From assembly GCF_036924595.1 (NCBI RefSeq), contig NZ_JAZHRV010000001.1, positions 930,001 to 994,000 of the forward strand: a stretch of 64,000 nt of DNA, in the 5' to 3' direction. Each line of letters begins with the position of its first letter. Positions within the stretch are counted from its first letter, which is position 1. Shown one piece after another: positions 52,819 to 60,886 of the stretch. Source of the DNA: Bradyrhizobium algeriense (lineage in GTDB: Bacteria; Pseudomonadota; Alphaproteobacteria; Rhizobiales; Xanthobacteraceae). The notes under the pieces are model-generated. The model was not told the origin of the DNA. It searched no databases and worked only from the letters and a program-made list of their open reading frames with translations. Made by a program: the position numbers and the translations under genes.

Positions 52819-54096
52819 ATGACGCGCGGAGTTCGTTTGTATCTCGTCGGCTCCTTCGTCCTCGTCTCGCTAGCGGGTTGTGGCCGCGGATTTTTTCAGT
52901 CCGCCGAGCGCGAACCGTGGCGCGCCGAGGCCGAAGTCGCTTGCCTGAAGTCCGGCGCGGTCAAGGAGAGCCCGGAATTGGTCCGGATCGACCCGATCTC
53001 CGGTCCCGGCGTGTGCGGCGCGGAATATCCGCTGAAAGTGGCGGCGCTCGGCGAAAACATCACCAGCTTCGGCTTTGCCGACGAAAGCCTGCGGCCTCCA
53101 GGCAATATCGGCAACCAGCCGCGCTGGCCGATCACGCGCGCGCCGGCGGCGGCTCAGCCCCAAGGAAACTATCAAGGAAACTATCAAGGAAACTATCAGG
53201 GAAGCCATTCGGGTAACTATCCGGCTCCGGCACCGCGGCAGCCGACCTATGCCGCGCCGTCGAACGGTCCGATCTCGCTCTCCGCGCCGGGCGTCGGCCC
53301 GCAGGAGGATGACGTCGACCTGCCGCCCGAAGGCACGCCGACATCGCGCGACAGCGGCTATATGGCGGCGCCGTCCTATCCGCCGCGCGAGCGCTATACT
53401 GCACCTTCTTCCACGCCGTATCCGCAGCCATCCTATTCGCCATCGCCGGCAACGCCGGCCGCGCCGCGGCTCGGGCCGGCGCAGGGCAATTCCGTCAGCG
53501 CCTTCGGGCAGGTCTCGATGAAACCGGCGGCGACGCTGGCGTGCCCGATCGTCTCGGCGCTCGACCGCTGGCTCACCGATTCCGTGCAGCCGGCGGCGAT
53601 GCGCTGGTTCGGCGCGCGCGTCGTCGAGATCAAGCAGATCTCGGCCTATTCGTGCCGCGGCATGAATGGCAATCCGCACGGGCATATTTCCGAGCACGCC
53701 TTCGGCAACGCGCTCGACATCGCGGCCTTCACGCTCGCCGACGGCCGTCGCATCACGGTCAAGGGCGGCTGGCGCGGCATGCCCGAAGAGCAGGGCTTTC
53801 TGCGCGACGTGCAGGGGGCCGCCTGTCAGCAGTTCAACACCGTGCTGGCCCCGGGCTCGAATTCCCATCACGAGGATCACATCCACGTCGACCTGATGCG
53901 CCGTGCCTCCCGCCGCACCATCTGTCAGCCCGCGGCGGTGTCGGGCGATCAGGTCGCCGCGCGCGCCGGGCAGCGTAACCCTTACGGGTCACGCGATCCC
54001 TACTCGACCGGATCGGTCGGAGCCAAGAAGTCGGTGTCGCGCTGGTTCAGGGGCAACAGCAAGGTCAACGAGGAAGACGAGTTCGAGGATCATTGA
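52819..54096 (+). CDS. Extensin-family lipoprotein
   Basis: A 425-residue protein. A lipoprotein signal (YLVGSFVLVSLAGCGRG) anchors the N-terminus. A Pro/Gly/Asn-Tyr-rich linker contains tandem NYQG repeats. The C-terminal 190 residues are an extensin-like_C domain: LACPIVSALDRWLTDSVQPA, SAYSCRGMNGNPHGHISEHA, FGNALDIAAFTLADGR and SHHEDHIHVDLM. The histidine pattern of the last motif resembles D-Ala-D-Ala metallopeptidases. A cell-wall role is likely. I chose the ATG at 52819; a TTG at 52804 is in frame. Confidence 0.85.
   Translation: MTRGVRLYLVGSFVLVSLAGCGRGFFQSAEREPWRAEAEVACLKSGAVKESPELVRIDPISGPGVCGAEYPLKVAALGENITSFGFADESLRPPGNIGNQPRWPITRAPAAAQPQGNYQGNYQGNYQGSHSGNYPAPAPRQPTYAAPSNGPISLSAPGVGPQEDDVDLPPEGTPTSRDSGYMAAPSYPPRERYTAPSSTPYPQPSYSPSPATPAAPRLGPAQGNSVSAFGQVSMKPAATLACPIVSALDRWLTDSVQPAAMRWFGARVVEIKQISAYSCRGMNGNPHGHISEHAFGNALDIAAFTLADGRRITVKGGWRGMPEEQGFLRDVQGAACQQFNTVLAPGSNSHHEDHIHVDLMRRASRRTICQPAAVSGDQVAARAGQRNPYGSRDPYSTGSVGAKKSVSRWFRGNSKVNEEDEFEDH
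53161..53196. repeat. 12-bp tandem repeat within the extensin-family gene
   Basis: Three perfect copies of CAAGGAAACTAT encode QGNY units, followed by a diverged fourth unit. It is in frame, so copy-number change would alter linker length without breaking the protein. Confidence 0.9.
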
Positions 54097-54688
54097 GGCG
54101 TTCGCGGCTTCGTGAGACAGATCAGCAGAAGACGTAATCCGCCGACCTCAATGCCATCGTCCGAAAAGCCTGTCGGTGGGTAGCTGTGGCCGCAACCCTC
54201 CGCCCACACGATCATCCAAAAATTGTGGATTAGCTTCTCTAGTCCGTCCTGCTTTGAGCGTGCGCTCATAAATCGGGACGTTCGGATTTGCGATAAAATG
54301 TCCGGCTTGTCCCGAATAACGACGCAAGAGCTGACACGCCCGCAGACCAAGGTTTGGGCGAAGAGCGGCTCATGGATGAGCAAGTCTCCAGTTCTGAAAT
54401 TCTCCCGATTGAATAGACCGCCTCGTAGACCGTCCAGGAGACCTCTCGGCGGCGCTCAACGGTCCGATTAGTTCGTGCGAGGCATTAAGGGAGTGGGCTC
54501 TGTCCCAGTCAAAGCCAGCGCATGCGCGCCCGGCACGGTTACAATGTCAGCGAAGCTCTAATGCCGTCAGACAGATCTCGGCGGCTCTGGATCGACTGGG
54601 GCCGTCGGCGTAGCCGGTCGGCCCAAAATACCAGCTTGTTGACAATGGTGTTCGACGGTACCGTGGTCACGATTTTTCAGGGACCTAA
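54097..54688. other. Long intergenic region with a weak minus-strand reading frame
   Basis: G+C is lower than around it. A minus-strand frame at 54090-54383 (97 codons, TTG start with GGAG upstream) has a fairly natural composition (GLEKLIHNFWMIVWAEGCGH and onward) but no recognised family, and it overlaps the end of the extensin-family gene. I do not call it as a gene. Nothing else is seen apart from the promoter of the cyclase gene. Confidence 0.4.
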
Positions 54689-57600
54689 ATGATTTGCCAG
54701 AGTTGCCAGCACGAAAACGGCCCGGCGGCGAAGTTCTGCGAACAATGTGCTTCTGTGCTGGCACGCGTTTGCACGAACTGCGGCACTCAAATTGCGCCGA
54801 CGGCGAGGTTTTGTTCACATTGCGGTCATTCAACGAGCCAGAGCGTCGCAAATCAGAGCGTCGCAAACTACCTGTCTGCGCGCTCTGAGGCGTTGAAGCC
54901 ACAGACTGCCCAGCCCCTCACAGCGAACATTCTCACCTCCACCGCCGAGCTTGGGGGTGAACGAAAACAGGTGAGCGTGCTGTTCGCAGACATCACGGGC
55001 TCACTGGCCCTGATATCCGGCCAGGATCCGGAGAGCGCGCAGGCGATCCTCAATCCTGTGCTCGAGCAGATGATCGATGCCGTCCACCGTTATGAGGGGA
55101 CCGTCAACAGGATCCTGGGTGACGGCATCATGGCGATCTTTGGCGCGCCGCTCGCCCATGAGGATCACGCCGTGCGCGCCTGTTCCGCCGCCCTGATGAT
55201 GCAGGACGCCGTGGCCAAACTGGCGGACCGCGCCAATACGCCGCTCAAAATTCGCGTTGGGCTCAACTCGGGCGAAGTTGTCATCTGTGCCATCAGCAGC
55301 GAGCTCGACATGGAATACACCGTTGTTGGTGAGGCTGTGCACGTGGCCGCTCGCATGGAGCAGATGGCGGAGCCCGGCACGATCCTGACGACAAAGAAAA
55401 CCATTCGGTTGGCCGAGGAATACGTCACGGCGCGGTCGCTCGGTCCGCTGCCGGTTAAAGGGCTTGCCGAACCCGAGGAGGTCTATGAGCTCATCGGAGC
55501 GGGTCCCGCGCGCACCCGTTTGCAGGCCGCAACGATTCGCGGCCTGACCTTGTTTGTCGGCCGCGAGGCAGAACTCGATAAGCTGCGCCACGTACAGCAA
55601 CTGGCCGATACGGGGTCGGGCCAATTGGCGGCGATCATCGGCGAGGCCGGCATCGGCAAGTCACGGCTTGTCTATGAGTTCACGCATACAAGCCGGCTGC
55701 CTGGCCTGCTTGGCTGGCTCGTGCTTGAGAGCACGTCGCTCTCGCACGAAAGAGCGACCAGCTATTTGCCCGTGATCGAGCTTCTCAAGAGCTACTTTGG
55801 AATCCAGGATCGGGACGAGCTTGATGAGATCCGCCAAAAGGTGGTCCAGAAAACCATCGCGCTCGACGAAAGGCTGGAAGCGACGCTTCCCGCGCTATTG
55901 GCGTTGCTCGATATCCCCGTTGATGACCAGGGCTGGCAGGCGCTCGATCCAGCTCAGCGTCGGCGTCGCAACATCGACGCCGTAAAGGCTTTGTTGCTGC
56001 GGGAAGCGCGCAAGCAGCCGGTCCTCCTGATCTTCGATGACCTCCATTGGGTGGATAACGAAACGCAGGAATTGCTCGATGCCCTGGTGAGCGCCATGGG
56101 CTCGGCATCCCTCATGCTGCTCGTCAGTTACCGCCCGGGCTACCAGCACAACTGGGGGAGCAGGGAGAACTACCATCAGATCCGGCTAAGCGCGTTGCCC
56201 AGGCGTGACACCGGCTATCTGCTGGAGGCGCTGCTTGGCGAGGATTCCGGCATTGCGCCACTCAAGCGGTTTCTGATCGCGCGGGGTGGCAACCCTTTTT
56301 TTATCGAAGAAACCGTCCGCTCTCTGGTGGAAACCCAATATCTCGTCGGCGAACGCAGTCGTTATCGACTGATGAGTCCGACCGCGACCATTCAGGTTCC
56401 ACCGACTGTCCAGGCCATCTTGGCGGCGCGAATAGATCGCCTTCTTCCCGGTGACAAGAATCTTCTGCAGATCACTTCCGTTATAGGCCGGGAGATTCCG
56501 TTTGCCGTGCTCCGGGCGATGGCCGATCTGACGGAAGGCGCTCTGGATGGCGCGCTCGATCGGTTGCAGGCGGCCGGCTTTCTCCATGAGACCAGGTTTT
56601 TTCCGGACGTTGAATACGCGTTCGTACACGCGATCACCCACGAGGTGACATACGAGGGCCTGCTGCGGACGCGACGGCGCGCGCTGCACGCGCGACTGGT
56701 CGACACTATCGAGACTCTCTATCGGGATCGGATCGGCGAGCACATTGAGCGTCTCGCGCAACATGCGGTTCGCGGGGAGTTGCCGGACAAGGCTGTTCGA
56801 TACCTGCGACAGGCCGGACTGAAGGCGCTCTCGCGGTCGGCCCTTGAGAACGGGCGAGGCTGGTTCGAACAGGCGCTCGCCGTCCTTGAGAAGCTGCCCG
56901 AAAGCAAAGAAAGTATCGAACTTGCTATCGATATTCGCTTCGATCTGCGAAACGCCCTTCACCCCCTGGGCCACCTCGATAAATGCCTGGGGCACCTGCA
57001 GAAGGTGCAGGCGCTGGCTGCTCAACTCGCTGACAAACGGCGGCTCGGACAAGCTTCGTCATTCCTGTGCCAGTACTACCGGCTCATGGCGGATCTCGGC
57101 CCTGCCATCGAGGCCGGCGAAAAGGCAATGGCTATTGCAGACGAGTTAGACGACTTGCGCCTCCATATAGTGGCTGCCGGACATTTGGGGCCAGCTCTGA
57201 CTGCAAGAGGGGACCATCATCGCGCGTCACAAATATTGGGCGCGGGCGTTGAGCGTCTCCGAGACGATCTCGCGGCCGACACGATGGGCACAACCGGCGT
57301 TCTTGGCGTATTCACGCGCGTATATCTGATTTCCTCGCTTGTCGAACTCGGAGAGTTTGATCGGGCGCTGCGCGTTGCGGAGGAGGCCGTGGAAATTGCC
57401 CGAGCCGCCAACCACGTTTACAGCCTTGCGTTCTCCTATTACGGACTCGGCACTGTTCTTGCCCTTCGGGGCGAGGTTTCGCGGGGCATCACGGTCCTCG
57501 AGCAGGGCCTTGAGCTTTGCCGCTCGTGGATTCTTCCATTGATGCTGCCGCTGCTCGGCACCTCGCTTGGACACGCTTATCGCCTGGCTGATCGCATCGA

Positions 57601-58057
57601 TGAGGCCATTGTCCTCCTTGAGGAAACGGAACGTGAGTCGAGCGCGATGCACCGCATGAGCGGGCTCGCCATGACGGTGGTCCGGTTGGGTGAAGCTTAC
57701 CTTCGGAAGCTCCGCACGGCTGACGCCGAGCAATGCGCTCGACGGGCGCTCGGACTTGCGCGCAAACATGGTGAGCGCGGCCACGAAGCTTACGCGCTGC
57801 GATTGATCGCCGAACTCGGCGTGACGGACGCGCCTCTCCTCGATGAAAGCGAGACGAATTTTCTCCAGGCCCTCCGAAGGGCCGAGGAGCTCGATCTGCG
57901 ACCGCTGGCGGCGCAGTGCTATCTCGGGCTTGGAAAACGCTACCGGCGTATTGGCAAGCAGGCGAGCGCGGAGCAGCACTTCAGCGCCGGCGCAGCCCTG
58001 TTTCGGCAGCTCGGTCTGCAATTCTCCCTGGAGGATCACGCTACGTGCAACAGCTAG
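54689..58057 (+). CDS. Zinc-ribbon / nucleotidyl cyclase / AAA ATPase / TPR signalling protein
   Basis: A 1122-residue multidomain protein. Residues 1-48 are a double zinc ribbon with eight cysteines in CxxC pairs (CQSC, CEQC, CTNC, CSHC). Residues about 90-260 are a class III cyclase homology domain: VSVLFADITGSLAL and ILGDGIMAIFGAPLAHEDHA hold the metal aspartates, then EYTVVGEAVHVAARME. From about 285 an AAA ATPase follows (LFVGREAELDKL, Walker A IIGEAGIGKSRL, Walker B LIFDDLHWVD). From about 650 to the end are TPR-like helices. This combination is widespread in Bradyrhizobium. It probably makes cAMP or senses a ligand through the ATPase/TPR part. No effector gene is adjacent. Confidence 0.9.
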   Translation: MICQSCQHENGPAAKFCEQCASVLARVCTNCGTQIAPTARFCSHCGHSTSQSVANQSVANYLSARSEALKPQTAQPLTANILTSTAELGGERKQVSVLFADITGSLALISGQDPESAQAILNPVLEQMIDAVHRYEGTVNRILGDGIMAIFGAPLAHEDHAVRACSAALMMQDAVAKLADRANTPLKIRVGLNSGEVVICAISSELDMEYTVVGEAVHVAARMEQMAEPGTILTTKKTIRLAEEYVTARSLGPLPVKGLAEPEEVYELIGAGPARTRLQAATIRGLTLFVGREAELDKLRHVQQLADTGSGQLAAIIGEAGIGKSRLVYEFTHTSRLPGLLGWLVLESTSLSHERATSYLPVIELLKSYFGIQDRDELDEIRQKVVQKTIALDERLEATLPALLALLDIPVDDQGWQALDPAQRRRRNIDAVKALLLREARKQPVLLIFDDLHWVDNETQELLDALVSAMGSASLMLLVSYRPGYQHNWGSRENYHQIRLSALPRRDTGYLLEALLGEDSGIAPLKRFLIARGGNPFFIEETVRSLVETQYLVGERSRYRLMSPTATIQVPPTVQAILAARIDRLLPGDKNLLQITSVIGREIPFAVLRAMADLTEGALDGALDRLQAAGFLHETRFFPDVEYAFVHAITHEVTYEGLLRTRRRALHARLVDTIETLYRDRIGEHIERLAQHAVRGELPDKAVRYLRQAGLKALSRSALENGRGWFEQALAVLEKLPESKESIELAIDIRFDLRNALHPLGHLDKCLGHLQKVQALAAQLADKRRLGQASSFLCQYYRLMADLGPAIEAGEKAMAIADELDDLRLHIVAAGHLGPALTARGDHHRASQILGAGVERLRDDLAADTMGTTGVLGVFTRVYLISSLVELGEFDRALRVAEEAVEIARAANHVYSLAFSYYGLGTVLALRGEVSRGITVLEQGLELCRSWILPLMLPLLGTSLGHAYRLADRIDEAIVLLEETERESSAMHRMSGLAMTVVRLGEAYLRKLRTADAEQCARRALGLARKHGERGHEAYALRLIAELGVTDAPLLDESETNFLQALRRAEELDLRPLAAQCYLGLGKRYRRIGKQASAEQHFSAGAALFRQLGLQFSLEDHATCNS

Positions 58058-58266
58058 AGCATGATCCGGAAAAGCGGACACTGGTTTTCCCTCGCGACGC
58101 GGAACGCGTTTGCGCGGAGATCATGCTCAAATCAAAGAGATAGAGTGGGATGGCGCTTCGAAGAAACGTCATCCCGCTCTAGCTCAACCTTCCGAGAAAA
58201 GGTCTGCCGGATCGTGTAGCGGACGATCGTGCGGCAGACTTTGGAAACTGCGGGCTGAATTGCCGG

Positions 58267-58392
58267 CTAGCCGCGATTAGAAGTTTCGACCTCGATGCCG
58301 CTGACTTCCAGCCCGCAAGAGAGGGCAAGAGCTCGCAGCTGGAGCTGGATTGTCTCTAGCTGATGGGTATCGAGGTCGCGGTCAATCGTCAC
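58267..58392 (-). CDS. Possible 41-residue protein downstream of the lysine-rich gene
   Basis: From a GTG at 58392 the minus strand encodes a natural-looking sequence: TIDRDLDTHQLETIQLQLRA, then LALSCGLEVSGIEVETSNRG. No good ribosome binding site is visible, but it starts 20 bases after the preceding stop. The frame stays open further upstream, but that part is only the basic shadow of the lysine-rich gene. Weak support. Confidence 0.3.
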   Translation of the reverse strand: MTIDRDLDTHQLETIQLQLRALALSCGLEVSGIEVETSNRG

Positions 58393-58411
58393 CGTAGCGA
58401 CAACGGCGTTC

Positions 58412-58621
58412 TCAGCTTCCCTTCTTTTTTGCGGCTTTCTTTTTCTTGGCCTTGTTGGCGTCTTGATAGGCCTTGGTCGCTTTCCAGCTTTTCTCAAAAT
58501 CCTTCACTCCGGCCTGAAATTTACGAAGCAGCGCGCGTGTCTCTGGACTCTTGGGTGTGACCGCTACCCGAATTTGGGTTCGCCCTTTGCTCAAACGTTT
58601 GAATATTTTGATGTTTGCCAT
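58412..58621 (-). CDS. Small lysine-rich basic protein
   Basis: A 69-residue protein starting MANIKIFKRLSKGRTQIRVA at the ATG at 58621 with AGGGGC upstream. A helical middle (SPETRALLRKFQAGVKDFEK) is followed by a tail with about 15 lysines, which resembles histone-H1-like or nucleic-acid-binding tails. It overlaps the end of the ATP-grasp gene by 31 bases, so the two are co-transcribed and probably coupled. Possible substrate or partner of that enzyme; unproven. Confidence 0.6.
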   Translation of the reverse strand: MANIKIFKRLSKGRTQIRVAVTPKSPETRALLRKFQAGVKDFEKSWKATKAYQDANKAKKKKAAKKKGS

Positions 58622-59745
58622 AAGTTTTTGCCCCTTTTCGTTGCTTTCAAGCGGCCTCGACGAGAGGTTGCCCCTTGCCAAGCGTTCATGATGTTATCTG
58701 AGAAATCGGACGCGTGGAAGATGCGCGGCGCTCCGTCGAGGTCTCGCAGCATGTACCAATCCGGTGCGGCGTCGTAGCTGTCCTCGATGTCGACCGGCAG
58801 ATCTCGCGCCAGGCGGACGAAAGTTTTCGCCATGTTGTGTTTTCCCACCAGATCAAAAATATTGGTCGCCGACGAAAACCGGCCCGCGTTGATTTCCGTG
58901 ATGCAGGGAATGCCGCGCGTATTCTCCTTGAGATCCACGCTGAAGACGCCGGATGCTTTTGCATCGAGCAACCTGATGGCCCGGACGCAGGTGTCGACGA
59001 TTTTCGGTTCGACGACTGTTTTTGCAAGGGCTGCCACCGAAGAGACTTGCGACGGTTGACTGCCCATCCCGAGATAGGAAAGCCGTTCATACGTCTTGAT
59101 CAGTACCAACTCGCCATCCTTCCAAAGGCTTTGACAGCCGAAATCGCGGCCTGGCAGGTACTCTGAAAGTACAAACGAAGTCACGGGTATGCCGCGCATT
59201 TCTTTCCAGTACCGAATCCAGCCGCGCGCTTGCTCGGGCGTCCGTACCGGCAGGGCGCCAAGCGCGCCGGCTCCGCTTCGAACGCGGCACCAAAGGGGTC
59301 GCTTCCCGCCAAGTTGGCGGAAAATCCCGGTGATGTGCCTCATATCCTTCACCGGGTAGCTCGCGGGCGCGTCGATGCCGTTGCTGCGCAGGCGCTCAAT
59401 GAGACGATACTTGTCCCGGCAGATGTCGACCACGGACGCCCGCGGCAGGAACAGGTACTCACCAAGGCGGTTACGCGCGCGCGACAAGTCATCTACATCG
59501 GAATCAACGGTCGGAATAATGAGATCCAGGCATTCGGTCTCGGCGATCCATTGCAGTGTCTCGGCCCACTCCGGATGGTTCGCGGGCGGAACGAGATAAT
59601 GTCTGTCCGCGTCGGATTTCTTCAGCGCGAACTGGTCGTCATTGCAGCCGACTATGAAGACAGGCCCGTCACCCGTTCGCAGGCTGCGGGCCAGATTGTT
59701 GCTCGGAGCGTTACCAGCGTTCGTAAAAAGCAATCGCGCAGCCAA
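58591..59745 (-). CDS. ATP-grasp ligase, carbamoyl-phosphate-synthase-like
   Basis: A 384-residue ATP-grasp enzyme. The N-terminal pre-grasp domain reads LLFTNAGNAPSNNLARSL and VFIVGCNDDQFALKKSDADR. The ATP-binding region has DKYRLIERLRSNGIDAPAS and VRSGAGALG, and the metal-binding end shows VFSVDLKENTRGIPCITEIN. Such enzymes join a carboxylate to an amine or thiol. The start is the TTG at 59745: an AGGAGAAGTGAG site lies just before it and the protein then begins at the conserved strand. Its 3' end overlaps a small basic protein gene. The substrate is unknown. Confidence 0.82.
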   Translation of the reverse strand: MAARLLFTNAGNAPSNNLARSLRTGDGPVFIVGCNDDQFALKKSDADRHYLVPPANHPEWAETLQWIAETECLDLIIPTVDSDVDDLSRARNRLGEYLFLPRASVVDICRDKYRLIERLRSNGIDAPASYPVKDMRHITGIFRQLGGKRPLWCRVRSGAGALGALPVRTPEQARGWIRYWKEMRGIPVTSFVLSEYLPGRDFGCQSLWKDGELVLIKTYERLSYLGMGSQPSQVSSVAALAKTVVEPKIVDTCVRAIRLLDAKASGVFSVDLKENTRGIPCITEINAGRFSSATNIFDLVGKHNMAKTFVRLARDLPVDIEDSYDAAPDWYMLRDLDGAPRIFHASDFSDNIMNAWQGATSRRGRLKATKRGKNLWQTSKYSNV

Positions 59746-59944
59746 CTCACTTCTCCTGCGTCTGCCAGCGAGAGGTCGCCGACAGGAAGACACTATGGAT
59801 AATAAGAACAGGAAGACACTATGGAACATAAGACATGAAAAAGACATTCAATTTCCGCCGGCGCTTCGCCGGCGTCACACCGGCGCCTCCCGGCGATCGA
59901 TGCATCCACTCCCTTATGGTCCTGCGGGGAGCTTAGGTTCGCGC

Positions 59945-60886
59945 TTATGAGTCCGTGGCCTGGTTACCCGCCAGCCGCTCCAGCAAGTCCTGCACGAGCC
60001 CCTTCAGCAGATCGAGTTTATATCCCGTCATCGGCAACGGCTTTGCACCTGATGTCGCGCGTTCTGCGGCAACGGCAATCGCTGCTACATTGGCCGGCTT
60101 CCCCTGCAATGCCGCTTCCGCTGCGACGAGCCGCAGCGGCACCGATGCGATGCCGCCGGCGGCGAGGCGGACGAACTGGAACGCGCCGTCCTTGATCACG
60201 GCGCGGGCGCAGATCTCGACCAGCGGCCATTCCGCATGGGTGCGGCTGATCGCGCGCTTGTACAGCGCGTGCTCGCCTTGCAGCGGAACGGGAAGCTCGA
60301 TGCTCTTGATCATCTCGCCCGGCTGTAGCGCGTTGTCGGCGCTGCCGTTGGAGCCGTCGCCGAGGAGGTCGCCGATCGTCAGCGAGCTCCTGCAGTCGGT
60401 CGTCACTTTCGCCTCATAGGCCAGCAGCGCCGCCGCCATCGTCGAGGGATGCGGCGCCACGCAGGGACCGAGGTCGAAGGCGACATGATAGAGATGATTG
60501 CCGGACCGGGCCGGACAGTCGGACCCGCCTTTCTTCAGGCAGGCGATGTGCGGATTTCGAAAATACCAGCAGCGCGAACGCTGCGCGAGATTGCCGCCGA
60601 GGGTGGCGAGGTGGCGGATCTGCGGCGTCGCCAGACCTTGCGCGGACGTGGCAATGCCCGGATACGCCGCGGCGAGGCGCGCGTCCGCAGCGATGGCGGC
60701 AATGGTGGTGAAGGCGCCGATGCGCAAACTCCCCTCAGTGTCCCAATGCATCCCGATCGTGTCGGGCGTGGCTGATATGTCGATCAGCGGTCCAGTCGAG
60801 ACGCCGCTGCGCCGCCGCTCGGAGAGGTCGGTGCCGGCGGCGCGGAATTCGCCTGCTTGCGTGGCGGTCATGGCTGATGGTGTCAT
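59945..60886 (-). CDS. FAD-binding subunit of a molybdenum hydroxylase (xanthine dehydrogenase family)
   Basis: A 313-residue subunit. It lacks the very first strand of the usual FAD domain but has RIGAFTTIAAIAADARL, TPQIRHLATLGGNLAQRSRC and GEMIKSIELPVP. The insert RCWYFRNPHIACLKKGGSDC has cysteines at 106, 116 and 124, with another at 142. This resembles the [4Fe-4S]-binding loop of PaoB or hydroxybenzoyl-CoA reductase beta subunits. The ATG overlaps the stop of the large subunit (ATGA). It passes electrons from the [2Fe-2S] clusters to FAD. Substrate is probably an aldehyde or N-heterocycle, by analogy. Confidence 0.85.
   Translation of the reverse strand: MTPSAMTATQAGEFRAAGTDLSERRRSGVSTGPLIDISATPDTIGMHWDTEGSLRIGAFTTIAAIAADARLAAAYPGIATSAQGLATPQIRHLATLGGNLAQRSRCWYFRNPHIACLKKGGSDCPARSGNHLYHVAFDLGPCVAPHPSTMAAALLAYEAKVTTDCRSSLTIGDLLGDGSNGSADNALQPGEMIKSIELPVPLQGEHALYKRAISRTHAEWPLVEICARAVIKDGAFQFVRLAAGGIASVPLRLVAAEAALQGKPANVAAIAVAAERATSGAKPLPMTGYKLDLLKGLVQDLLERLAGNQATDS

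Noticed and set aside
53161..53220. Tandem repeats as a possible CRISPR or minisatellite locus
   Set aside because: The 12-bp unit is in frame inside a protein linker and has no spacers.
54090..54383. 97-codon minus-strand frame before the cyclase gene
   Set aside because: Natural-looking composition but no recognised family, TTG start, and overlap with the extensin-family gene end. Support too weak for a gene call.
58412..59745. Idea that the ATP-grasp and small protein form a graspetide (microviridin-like) pathway
   Set aside because: The small protein has a Lys-rich tail and lacks the Thr/Ser-Asp/Glu core repeats expected of graspetide precursors. Kept only as an enzyme plus partner question.
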